DNA of 11,296 nt from UBA11858 sp964589145 (lineage in GTDB: Bacteria; Chloroflexota; Anaerolineae; Anaerolineales; UBA11858): NCBI GenBank assembly GCA_964589145.1, contig CAZPSL010000198.1, positions 1-11,296 of the forward strand, written 5' to 3'. The notes below the pieces were generated by a model, which saw only the letters and a program-made list of their open reading frames with translations, did no database searches and was not told the DNA's origin. The position numbers and the translations under genes were made by a program. This document shows positions 1-7,202 of the stretch, piece after piece. Within the stretch, counting starts at the first letter, position 1, and each line of letters opens with the position of its first letter.

Positions 1-147
1 TGCTCTTTCAGATCAAATGAGATGGCACTATTAGACCCGATTTCCGGCACGATGTCCTGAGACTTACAAATCGTCTCCTTTTTCGTTACCCCAGGGTGCG
101 GAATGTGGGAAACGGCCCGCGCGGGTCGAATTGTGAAACACTCTCAA
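1..147. other. Left-edge sequence with no recognised gene
   Basis: I see no gene, RNA or convincing hairpin here. The glycosyltransferase stop codon lies just to the right, so this is its downstream flank and possibly the edge of another feature cut by the window. Reading frames that cross it are short and overlap the end of the glycosyltransferase. Confidence 0.4.
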
Positions 148-1653
148 TCAGGGAGTGAGTATGTCTTTGCTTATTACCACCTTGGCGACACACGTATTGA
201 AAAACATTTTTATCGTTTCGGGGTTCTCTAGAACAGGTTCGATTGGTAGCGGCCCAAAGGTATCGTAATCGCGATAAACAATCCACCAGGTTCGTTCGCC
301 TTCATATTGTCTTGTTTGTGCCTCAACTGATGGTCTGGATATAATCGTAATGCCATCCTGCATCATAGTATAGTCCGTTGTGAGTGGTGTGACGTGCCCA
401 GGACCAAGGAAATACCAGCACCAGCCCCAATACATTCGCTCGTTTGGAATAAATACAATATCATTGTTGCCAGCATTTTCATGGATATAGATAGCACTTT
501 CCTTCAAAGGGGTCCAGGTAACGTAATTGTGTCCAACAAAACTAACTATTGCAAAGAACGATCCAGCCGCGAACACGCTGATTAAACTTATCTTTCCCCA
601 TAGATGAAAACGGTTTCGCCCACCACAATGGCGCCTGTTGCGTAGAATATCATCCGTGACTAGTGCCACCGCAAGAGATACAAAAGGAGAAACCAGTACT
701 AATGTTCGAGTAAGCCAAATGGGTTCAATTAGATAACTGACGAGAAAACAGGTCGCGAGAGGGACAAGTATGAATGCTATTGTTATATCTTTACTCCTTT
801 TGTTCCACAAAAAGGTTACGACTAGAAGTATAAAAAGGACTGTTGGAAATACATAACCCCAACGACCGCTGATGTGAACAATAGAATGACCAAACAACAA
901 TTGAGAGATTGTCATAGCCACATCTTTCCAATTGGGAACAAGTGGATGCGCCAAATGAATATCTTTTGCTCTCAGTAACCACGGTATGTATAAGATGACA
1001 ATGGCCCCCTGTATTGCTAAATATCCGACCAATCGTCGCCACATCATTTTCCATGACTTAGCCGCAAGCAGCAACGCATAAGCAGACATTGCTGGTAGGA
1101 TGATGAAAGCAGCACCTTGGCTGTAGAGAAAGGCCAGCGCCGACAGCCACACGCCAAACCCGGCAGGATACAGCCTCTCTGACGTAAAAAAAATATGTGT
1201 AAAATACCAAACCCAAATTCCCAAGAATATCATCAATACATACATCCGTAACGACAAAGAATACTCTAACAAAAGCGGGGATAAAGCAAAAAACATCGAA
1301 GACAAAATACCAATTTGGGCGGACCCCCAAACTTTCTTGCCAACGAATAGCAACGATGCGATGGATAAAACCCCCCACAAAATCGTGTTTGCCCTCAGCC
1401 AGGCATCCCCAGTCCCTGCCCATTCCCAAAAATGCAATTGCAGGTAAAAGAGAGGTGGGTGCGGATCAAAAGTTCGAACACTTTCCAGCAATTGAGGAAT
1501 TGGCAGAAAAGCATGAATGGCTGATTGCAAATCATCTACACCCAATCCCACTCGGGTTGCCTTTTGAAGTACAATCGCTCGCGGGATAACAATAAAGAGA
1601 ACAAGCAGTAAGGCATAAGTATGCTGTTGAAGCAAATTTTTTAAATGCTGCAT
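148..1653 (-). CDS. GT39/PMT-type multi-pass membrane glycosyltransferase
   Basis: This 501-residue protein is hydrophobic throughout, with roughly ten or more membrane segments, and fits the GT-C fold. Family members use a polyprenyl-phosphate sugar to glycosylate lipids, glycans or proteins on the outer face of the cytoplasmic membrane. Visible hallmarks are an acidic pair in the first outer loop (GVDDLQ, about residues 38-43), the FDPHPPLFYLQ motif near 62-72, and the SPLLLEYSLSLRMYVL stretch near 125-140 that matches the usual 'P..eysqeaRmY.l' pattern. I chose the ATG at 1653 because GAGGAAG lies 5 bases upstream; an in-frame TTG at 1677 would add 8 residues without a good ribosome site. 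The gene is much more AT-rich than its neighbours, which suggests transfer. Donor and acceptor cannot be read from the sequence. Confidence 0.8.
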   Translation of the reverse strand: MQHLKNLLQQHTYALLLVLFIVIPRAIVLQKATRVGLGVDDLQSAIHAFLPIPQLLESVRTFDPHPPLFYLQLHFWEWAGTGDAWLRANTILWGVLSIASLLFVGKKVWGSAQIGILSSMFFALSPLLLEYSLSLRMYVLMIFLGIWVWYFTHIFFTSERLYPAGFGVWLSALAFLYSQGAAFIILPAMSAYALLLAAKSWKMMWRRLVGYLAIQGAIVILYIPWLLRAKDIHLAHPLVPNWKDVAMTISQLLFGHSIVHISGRWGYVFPTVLFILLVVTFLWNKRSKDITIAFILVPLATCFLVSYLIEPIWLTRTLVLVSPFVSLAVALVTDDILRNRRHCGGRNRFHLWGKISLISVFAAGSFFAIVSFVGHNYVTWTPLKESAIYIHENAGNNDIVFIPNERMYWGWCWYFLGPGHVTPLTTDYTMMQDGITIISRPSVEAQTRQYEGERTWWIVYRDYDTFGPLPIEPVLENPETIKMFFNTCVAKVVISKDILTP

Positions 1654-1917
1654 ATGGTCTTCCTCAATTTTAGACAAAAACAGGGCAATCCCCTTGCTGG
1701 AAACTGCCTCTTTTGAATTTCGTCACGCGGTTTATGCCAGGATCGTGTCTCAAGGTGGTAAAAAAGTAGCCCACCGCCGCCTGAGCCGCTTCCATTCGAC
1801 TGTTGATCTGCTGCGGATGTCCCCTGAACTCTGTCAGGGCTCTTCCGTTTGTCTAAACTCAAAAATTGCCGTGGCACCAATGCTGCAAAGATGCGTAACC
1901 TATCCTCCCGGCGGCTG
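1654..1917. other. Spacer upstream of the glycosyltransferase
   Basis: No protein family, RNA gene or good promoter pair was recognised. A 41-codon minus-strand frame (1670-1795) exists but has no supporting ribosome site or recognisable motif. The stretch may hold remnants of an older insertion, but nothing in it proves that. Confidence 0.4.
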
Positions 1918-2079
1918 GATCATCCCGGTAAGCCCACGCCGAAACGAAGGCAACAAAAACGAACCAAAACCTGGTGTCTTGGTGACTTCGTGGTGATCAT
2001 CCCGGCAAGCCCACGCCGAAACGAAGGCGCAAAAACGAACCAAAACTTGGTGTCTTGGTGACTTCGTGGTGATCATCCC
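1918..2079. repeat. 77-bp tandem repeat, two copies plus a start of a third
   Basis: Copy one covers 1918-1994 (77 bp) and copy two 1995-2070 (76 bp). A third begins with GATCATCCC at 2071 and stops. The copies differ at only a few positions (for example CGGTAAGC versus CGGCAAGC and one lost base). The unit ends in TTGGTGACTTCGTGGT. It lies between the converging-direction ends of two minus-strand genes and has no coding sense that I can support. Confidence 0.9.
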
Positions 2080-2118
2080 AGTGAACATACGCCGCCTGAG
2101 TCATCGCCATCGCCAATC

Positions 2119-4152
2119 CTAAAATTCCTCGTACCGCTCCACATCGAAGGAGAACAAAGTCGCCCCGACGGTGATTTTGCGGGCATCTGAAGATGCGGCC
2201 TCCCCGCTGGCGAGAATCTGAACCCGCTGCTGGGATGCCTCCTGTAAAGCCCGGATGATCTGTTCCTCCCGGCCCTCAGGGATGCCCACCATGATGGTCG
2301 CGTTGCGCTGCCCCAGAAATTCCCCGGCACTGGGCATCCGCACCACTGGCGTGTCAATTGCCTTAAGCGTTTTGACCGCGTCGGGCACATCCTCTTCCTG
2401 AAGGATGGCAAACAGCACGCCGGTGACTTCTTTCTTGTCCACCTGACGGGCGGCTTGCATCCAACTGATTTGGATCTCCGTCAGCGCTTCATCCACCTCC
2501 CCGGCCAGTTGGGAGAACACCTCTTCCGAGATAACCCCGTCATGGAGCAGATTTGCCAGCATACTGCGCTGGGTGAGCAGAGCCTCACGGCGGGCGGTGT
2601 TATACTCGTCCAGTTCCATATCGGGGTCTTCGCGCAACACCTGGAGAACGGCCTGGGTCGTTTTCTCGTTATGGTCTTTCAGCAAGGGCGCGAGCGATTT
2701 CCAGACGTGCGGGCTGAGCATCCCGTTCTGATACATCTGATCAAGCCGGTCATACGCCGCTTTGGACATCATCGCCCGCGCATGCCGACGCTCATACTCC
2801 GCCTGCTTTTTGCTGCTTGGGATGAGTTTCAGATGTTTGATCAGCGGCTGCATGGTTAACCCCTGTACCAGCAGGGTGAACAGCACCACGCCGAAAGCCA
2901 TTGCCTGAATTTCCCCGCGCACCGCGCCCAAACTGGCTGGCAGACTGATTGCCAGCGCGAGCGAGATCGCGCCGCGCAGCCCGCCCCAAAAGAGCACATG
3001 CTTGAACCGCCGCGGAACGCCGCGCCCGACCCAGGTCAGGCCGTAAACCCCGACCGCGCGGGCGCCCAGCACAGCGATAATCGCCACCAGAATCACCGCC
3101 CAGTGGGTGAACAGGATTTGGGGGTCAATTTGCAGCCCGATGAGCAGGAACACCAGCGAGTTCGCCAGGAAAGCGGCGATTTCCCAGAAGTTGAACACCA
3201 GCATCTTGGTTGAGGCCGACATCTCCCGCGGCCCGACGTTGCCCGCCAGCAATCCGGCGGCGACCACGGCCAGTACCCCGCTGGTGTGAAACTGTTCGGC
3301 GACCAGATACGCCCCGAAGGCCAGAATCGCGGTCAGCGTGGTCTCAATCAGCGGGTCGTCAATCTGGCGGATAACCTGGGCGTAGAGAATCCCCAGCAGG
3401 ATGCCGATCACCAGCCCGCCCCCGGCCACCACAAAAAAATCAATCACGCTGTCCGTCAGGGAGAACTGCCCGGTGATAGCGATTGCCACCATCAGGTTGA
3501 ACACCACGATGGCGGTGCCGTCGTTGAGCAGGCTCTCGCCTTCCAGCAGAACTTGCAGGCGTTTGGGCACGCCCATTGAGCGGAAGAGGGCGACCACGGC
3601 GACCGGGTCGGTGGCGGCTACCAGCGCGCCGAACACCAGGGCTACCGAGAGCGGCACGCCTGTCCCCGCGGTGACGACCAGCCCCACCAGCCCGGTGGTG
3701 ATCAGCACGCCGGGAATCGCCAGTGCCAGCACAGGGGCCAGGTCGCGTCGCAGATCTTCCCATTTGAGATGAAAAGCGGCCTCGAATACCAGTGGCGGCA
3801 CCAGCAGCGCGAGAAACAGTTCCGGCGTAACATCGAAATCAATTCTCCCCTGCATTGAAAGTACCAGCCCAATCAGCACCAGCCCGACGGTATACGGCAC
3901 GCGCAGCCGCTTGGTAAAGATGCCCACAATCGCGGCCAGCAGCAGCAACCCGATGATGGCCTCCTCGATGAGAATCAGATTGCTTTCCGAATCCAGCACG
4001 CTGAGGTTCTCTTCGGTTTCCGCGACCCCGGCCTCGTTGGAGGGCAGTTCGGCGTAAAAGTTTTCGCTGCTGGTACATGCGCCAAGCAGCATGGTCAACA
4101 ACACCGCAACAACCAAAAGACGAACCCACTGTTTTTTGTCGGCAGTTCTCAT
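2119..4152 (-). CDS. CPA1-type Na+/H+ antiporter with lipobox N-terminus and C-terminal cyclic-di-AMP-receptor-like domain
   Basis: This 677-residue protein should exchange Na+ (or K+) for H+ across the cytoplasmic membrane. The N-terminus is a short positive region, a hydrophobic core and an LGAC lipobox (Cys26). The antiporter core spans about residues 59-445. It carries the CPA1 signatures TDPVAVVALF (181-190, Asp182), GESLLNDG (205-212, Glu206 then Asn210-Asp211) and GGLRGAISLAL (390-400, Arg393). Residues about 446-572 are a charged helical tail of the type common in bacterial NhaP proteins. Residues about 575-677 resemble the PII-like DarA/PstA family (PF06153): a beta strand GVLFAIL, then AGEFLGQRNATIMVGI, then an ending ITVGATLFSFDVERYEEF. 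The start is supported by GGGAAGAG just upstream. The glycosidase gene lies 70 bp upstream on the same strand and may be co-transcribed. Antiporter identity is firm; the tail-domain ligand is inferred. Confidence 0.9.
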   Translation of the reverse strand: MRTADKKQWVRLLVVAVLLTMLLGACTSSENFYAELPSNEAGVAETEENLSVLDSESNLILIEEAIIGLLLLAAIVGIFTKRLRVPYTVGLVLIGLVLSMQGRIDFDVTPELFLALLVPPLVFEAAFHLKWEDLRRDLAPVLALAIPGVLITTGLVGLVVTAGTGVPLSVALVFGALVAATDPVAVVALFRSMGVPKRLQVLLEGESLLNDGTAIVVFNLMVAIAITGQFSLTDSVIDFFVVAGGGLVIGILLGILYAQVIRQIDDPLIETTLTAILAFGAYLVAEQFHTSGVLAVVAAGLLAGNVGPREMSASTKMLVFNFWEIAAFLANSLVFLLIGLQIDPQILFTHWAVILVAIIAVLGARAVGVYGLTWVGRGVPRRFKHVLFWGGLRGAISLALAISLPASLGAVRGEIQAMAFGVVLFTLLVQGLTMQPLIKHLKLIPSSKKQAEYERRHARAMMSKAAYDRLDQMYQNGMLSPHVWKSLAPLLKDHNEKTTQAVLQVLREDPDMELDEYNTARREALLTQRSMLANLLHDGVISEEVFSQLAGEVDEALTEIQISWMQAARQVDKKEVTGVLFAILQEEDVPDAVKTLKAIDTPVVRMPSAGEFLGQRNATIMVGIPEGREEQIIRALQEASQQRVQILASGEAASSDARKITVGATLFSFDVERYEEF
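2122..2436 (-). other. C-terminal PII-like (DarA/PstA, CdAMP_rec) domain of the antiporter
   Basis: This segment encodes about residues 573-677. Aligned by eye with stand-alone DarA/PstA, the family's GGFL-x3-N-T-T pattern appears here as GEFLGQRNAT (610-619), and the family's final strand V-G-G-A-T-V-F-V-L-x-V-x-x-F as VGATLFSFDVERYEEF. The key Asn (Asn41 in S. aureus PstA as I recall its numbering) is kept. The residues aligned with Arg26 and Thr28 are not (Pro and Val), and the long loops of PstA are missing. It could therefore bind cyclic-di-AMP, another nucleotide or nothing. Confidence 0.65.
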
Positions 4153-4161
4153 ATCTCTTCC

Positions 4162-4222
4162 CTGTTCACCTGATACCTGATTACCTGATACCTGATTACC
4201 TGCTTCCTGATTACCTGCTCCC
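4162..4222 (-). repeat. AGGTAATC-type octamer repeat tract before the antiporter
   Basis: Read on the minus strand, the whole gap between the glycosidase stop and the antiporter ribosome site is a run of 7-8 base units: AGGTAATC, AGGAAGC, AGGTAATC, AGGTATC, AGGTAATC, AGGTATC, AGGTGAAC. The last unit runs directly into AGGGAAGAG, the antiporter's ribosome-binding site. The same unit family occurs on the plus strand at 9924-9986. Confidence 0.85.
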
Positions 4223-6607
4223 TCACGCCTCGATCGTCACAACGCGCGGCTTGGGACTTTTGATGACCGCAGTCTGACCGCCGGGGAAGGTCAGGCGGGT
4301 GCGTTTCTTCTCGCGAACGATGGTCAGGCCGCGGAATTTGAGCGTTACCGGCATCGGGAAAGGGTTGTGCCCGTGCAGGGCAATCCGCCGGGGGGAGAGA
4401 ATGCGCACCCCTAAAATTTCCAGAAACAACCCGATGGGCGGCAGCCCTCTCAGGGTATCCCGCTCGCCGCTCCCGCTTCCCGTCAGGGCGTGGTAGTGCT
4501 GATAAAAGGTCTGGTCGCGCTTCAGGTTGGCGGTCACCGTCTCCATCAGGCGGGTGAACAGGGTCACAGCGTCTTGCGCATAGCCATAGCGAAGCAGCCC
4601 TTCCCCAATCAGCGCGTTCCAGATGATCGAAACATCGTAGGCCGCGGAGGTCTCCGCGTCGGCGTGCAGGTGGATGAAAGACGGAATCCCGTAGGGTTTC
4701 CAGAAGCGGTCTTCGTCCCGGATGGTTCGGGTGACGAGTTTCTTGCCCCGATTTTTGTCGGGGATGCCGGCCCAGAGGGGGAGCAGCAGCGTCTGGTCTT
4801 GTACCGCCAAATCCACCACCCGCACGCTGATCTGGTCTTCCGCTTCGATGCCGCTGATTTGGATGTGCTCGATATGCTGGTAAACCCGCCCGCTGGTGAC
4901 ATCGCCGCGCCCCAAATACCAGCGGATGCGCTCCTCCGGGATGCTCTCGACCCGGTGCATTTGCGAGGCTCCTGTCCCGTGGATGAAGAGTGCCGCCGGG
5001 CGCGGTCGTTCCTCCGCCGAGCGAATTTGAATATGCAGGCGTACCGCTTGCTCGAAATCGCGTTGCAAATAGAGTTCTCCCGGCCCCTGACGCGTCCCCA
5101 GCACCTCGCCGACCGGGCTGAGATGCGTCTCCCGGTCCCAGTGCTGGTAGAGATTGTTGCGCGTATCCCAGGATGCCTCTACCGCGCTTTTCAGGTTGTC
5201 GGCCAGGGCTTCCAGGGCGGTGACCGGACTGCTGTGTTCGATGATCTTCGCCATGCGGGTCAGGAGTCGCACTTCGTTGTAGAGCATGGCGCACAGGGCC
5301 GGGCTTTCCACCTGGGAAATGTCAATCCCCTGTGACCATTCGTGCCACTGCGAAAATGCCGGATGGTCCTCGTAGCCCGATTGGAGCGGGTGACTCCACT
5401 CCGGGATGCCGTCGCCGTCCCGGTCCTGCCCGGCGGTGAACCAGACCTGGATGAAAGCCAGCAGTTTGGGAAAAACCGCTTTCAGGTATTCTCGGTCTTC
5501 GGTGGCCTGGTAGATGCGCCAGGCGGTATTGGTCAGCAGAGGGGTGGCGAGCATCCGCCCGCGCTGACCGCCCAGCCCCGGTTTCCAGTCAATAAAGCCT
5601 TGCGGGGTTTGCACCGCCAGGAAATTCTCCAGCAGGTTTTTGGCGAGTTCCGGGTATCCCGGCAGGAGTTGGCTGACCAGGTAATCGGTTTCCAGTGCGG
5701 TTTGTCCGCTCCAGTCCTGCGCATAGTCACTACCGTCTCCCAACGGGGAATAGCCCTGGTCGGGCTGACGGCTAAGCACAAAGGATGGGTGCGGCAGGTT
5801 TTCCGTCGGGCCAGCCAGCAGGTTGAAGGCGGTTTTCTGCGCCAGGGCGAAGGCCGCGTCCCAATCGGGATTGCCGGTTTCGATCTGCAAACCGCGCCCG
5901 TTGATGACCTCCAGGCGGGCGAGTTCTGCATCCCAGTTTTGGGTCACCAGTTCCCGGACCCGCCCGAAGGAGGCTTCCGCTTCCGGGAGTCCGGCAAATA
6001 CCCAGGTGAACTGCCGTCTGCCGCCGGGGGCGAGTTCCAAATCCAGGGAGAGCGCCGGGTACGGCCCCGCGCTGAGTTCCGGCCCGCCGGTGATGAAGAC
6101 CACCGGCGCCAACCCGCCGCTTTTGCCCTTCAGGATGGTGACGGCTTCCATTTTGTCCGCTGCCATGCGCTCGCCTTCGGGGTCGGGGCGCAGCAGGGCA
6201 GCCCACTCAAAGCGAAAATCGCGGGCGGTCAGGCGGCTGTTGGTAATGGTGACACGCCCCGCGATGCTGTGCGAATCCGGAACCCGGTATTCGATCTCGA
6301 CATCAATGCCCATGAAGGGGGAAAACGTCACCCGCAGGTAATTTGGGTAAAACTGCCGCACTGCTGGCGGGGTGCTGAAGGCCGCCGGATCGGCGATGGC
6401 CGTATCGCCCTCCACAAAGCGGGGAAACATCCGAAAACTGCGCGCCCGCAACCCGAAAGAAGTCCGTAACGCCAGCGAGGGCGGCTCACTGCGCGCCAGG
6501 TGCAGCCGCCAGATGATGTCGTTCACGTAATCGGTACCGCCGCAGCGCGCATCCGCCGCCAGAATATAAGCCCCAGGGTCGCCGGATTTCAGGTTCCAGG
6601 TTTTCAT
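4223..6607 (-). CDS. Six-hairpin (alpha/alpha)6 glycosidase, GH63 / MGH1-like
   Basis: This is a 794-residue protein with no signal peptide, so it is probably cytoplasmic. Residues 1-235 look like an N-terminal beta-sandwich. From about 245 a helical barrel follows, with motifs of GH63-like clan-G glycosidases: DYAQDWSGQTALETDYL (294-310), DRDGDGIPEW (395-404), SGYEDHPAF (410-418) and IIWNALIGEGLLRYGY (661-676). The barrel is interrupted at about 500-615 by a stretch rich in predicted beta strands, and the protein ends in a small beta domain (738-794). The positions where GH63 enzymes carry the acid Asp and base Glu appear as Glu413 and Gln703, so activity may be altered. Substrate cannot be read; trimming of alpha-linked glucosides or mannosides is typical. 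An amylo-alpha-1,6-glucosidase relative is the main alternative. Confidence 0.72.
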   Translation of the reverse strand: MKTWNLKSGDPGAYILAADARCGGTDYVNDIIWRLHLARSEPPSLALRTSFGLRARSFRMFPRFVEGDTAIADPAAFSTPPAVRQFYPNYLRVTFSPFMGIDVEIEYRVPDSHSIAGRVTITNSRLTARDFRFEWAALLRPDPEGERMAADKMEAVTILKGKSGGLAPVVFITGGPELSAGPYPALSLDLELAPGGRRQFTWVFAGLPEAEASFGRVRELVTQNWDAELARLEVINGRGLQIETGNPDWDAAFALAQKTAFNLLAGPTENLPHPSFVLSRQPDQGYSPLGDGSDYAQDWSGQTALETDYLVSQLLPGYPELAKNLLENFLAVQTPQGFIDWKPGLGGQRGRMLATPLLTNTAWRIYQATEDREYLKAVFPKLLAFIQVWFTAGQDRDGDGIPEWSHPLQSGYEDHPAFSQWHEWSQGIDISQVESPALCAMLYNEVRLLTRMAKIIEHSSPVTALEALADNLKSAVEASWDTRNNLYQHWDRETHLSPVGEVLGTRQGPGELYLQRDFEQAVRLHIQIRSAEERPRPAALFIHGTGASQMHRVESIPEERIRWYLGRGDVTSGRVYQHIEHIQISGIEAEDQISVRVVDLAVQDQTLLLPLWAGIPDKNRGKKLVTRTIRDEDRFWKPYGIPSFIHLHADAETSAAYDVSIIWNALIGEGLLRYGYAQDAVTLFTRLMETVTANLKRDQTFYQHYHALTGSGSGERDTLRGLPPIGLFLEILGVRILSPRRIALHGHNPFPMPVTLKFRGLTIVREKKRTRLTFPGGQTAVIKSPKPRVVTIEA

Positions 6608-6613
6608 GTCCCC

Positions 6614-6642
6614 ATTTTAAGGGGAGTTCGGTGTTTGGTAAA
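6614..6642 (-). promoter_or_regulatory. Candidate promoter giving a near-leaderless glycosidase mRNA
   Basis: On the minus strand, TTTACC (6637-6642) is followed after exactly 17 bases by TAAAAT (6614-6619). Only six bases (GGGGAC) separate the -10 from the ATG, so transcription would begin at or next to the start codon. Confidence 0.55.
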
Positions 6643-6648
6643 GAGGGA

Positions 6649-6668
6649 TGCAGGCAAAGGGTGCAGAA
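6649..6668 (+). repeat. Left end of a possible inverted-repeat-bounded element
   Basis: The 20 bases beginning TGCAGGCAAA and ending TGCAGAA match the reverse complement of 7452-7471 at 17 of 20 positions, and match 11155-11174 at 18 of 20 in direct orientation. Confidence 0.55.
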
Positions 6669-6685
6669 CGACGGTGTTCCCCCCA

Positions 6686-6755
6686 CCCAACCCTTCCCCT
6701 GCCGGGGCGGGGTGTTGGTGCCTGTCCTGTTCGCAAAATGAAGACTGGCAGTCCT
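6686..6755 (+). repeat. Dispersed repeat shared with 11196-11262
   Basis: The stretch CCCTTCCCC-...-GGGGCGGGGTGTT and the following GCCTGTCCTGTTCGCAAAA, ending in AAGACTGGCAGTCCT, recurs at the right edge of the window with only a few differences. Here the final palindrome is only its left arm (6741-6755), after which the sequences diverge, so this copy is interrupted. Confidence 0.8.
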
Positions 6756-6862
6756 TTTTGTGCGCTGTTCGCCCGTCCTCACCATCGCTTCGAGCGGAGC
6801 GGCCAGCAGGAATGCGGTCGAGCCGCCAAAAAGACTCTAGACCCTGTTACGAACTTTTCTAT

Positions 6863-7025
6863 CGCCCCCACCCCCAGCCCCTCCCCCTGAGGGGGAGGGG
6901 AATCACCCTGTGGTGTATTTTCGGGCACTTCGTGCTCGAAAATACACCACTTAGCGATTGCTCCCCCCTTCCCTGGGGAGTGCGAAGCCTGCCCGAAGGG
7001 TGAGGGGGGACACAGGGGGATGGGG
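6863..7025 (+). repeat. Composite hairpin repeat, copy A
   Basis: In order it holds a C-rich run, a perfect 10-bp hairpin CCCCTCCCCC/GGGGGAGGGG (6878-6900), a 19-bp hairpin with one mismatch around GCACTTCGTGC (6910-6950), and a 48-base block (6963-7010) that is identical to 7351-7398. Copy B has the same order. Confidence 0.85.
6910..6950. repeat. Central hairpin of copy A
   Basis: Arms of 19 bases (6910-6928 and 6932-6950) pair with one mismatch around a TTC loop. The tip reads GCACTTCGTGC with one variant base. There is no T-run after it, so it does not look like an intrinsic terminator. Confidence 0.85.
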
Positions 7026-7112
7026 AGACAGCAGGTTTTCTGCTGCCTGCATCACAGAAAGTGCATAACAGCCTCAACAGTCTGCAAGACCTTTAGGGTC
7101 TGCGTTTAACCG

Positions 7113-7145
7113 AAGACTGGCAGTCCTGCCAGGACTGCCAGTCTT
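7113..7145. repeat. 33-nt palindrome, intact copy 1
   Basis: Perfect 15-base arms, AAGACTGGCAGTCCT and its complement, flank a GCC spacer. Each arm also holds the small palindrome ACTGGCAGT. An identical copy lies at 11248-11280 and a left arm alone at 6741-6755. Confidence 0.9.
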
Positions 7146-7202
7146 GTTGCGGGGTGAGGGAAACGCATAGAAATTGAACAGTTATATGCGAACTGCTTCT
7201 TT

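Noticed and set aside
1670..1795. 41-codon minus-strand frame before the glycosyltransferase
   Set aside because: No recognised motif or ribosome site; possibly an old gene remnant, but not supportable.
4149..5294. Long minus-strand frame in another phase of the glycosidase
   Set aside because: It is rich in Arg, Pro and Gly, has no family motif, and runs through the octamer repeats into VIRYQVIRYQV, a sign of a non-coding frame.
5342..6469. Long plus-strand open frame opposite the glycosidase
   Set aside because: It lies fully antisense to a gene with clear family motifs; its translation has no recognisable domain and reflects GC-rich codon shadowing.
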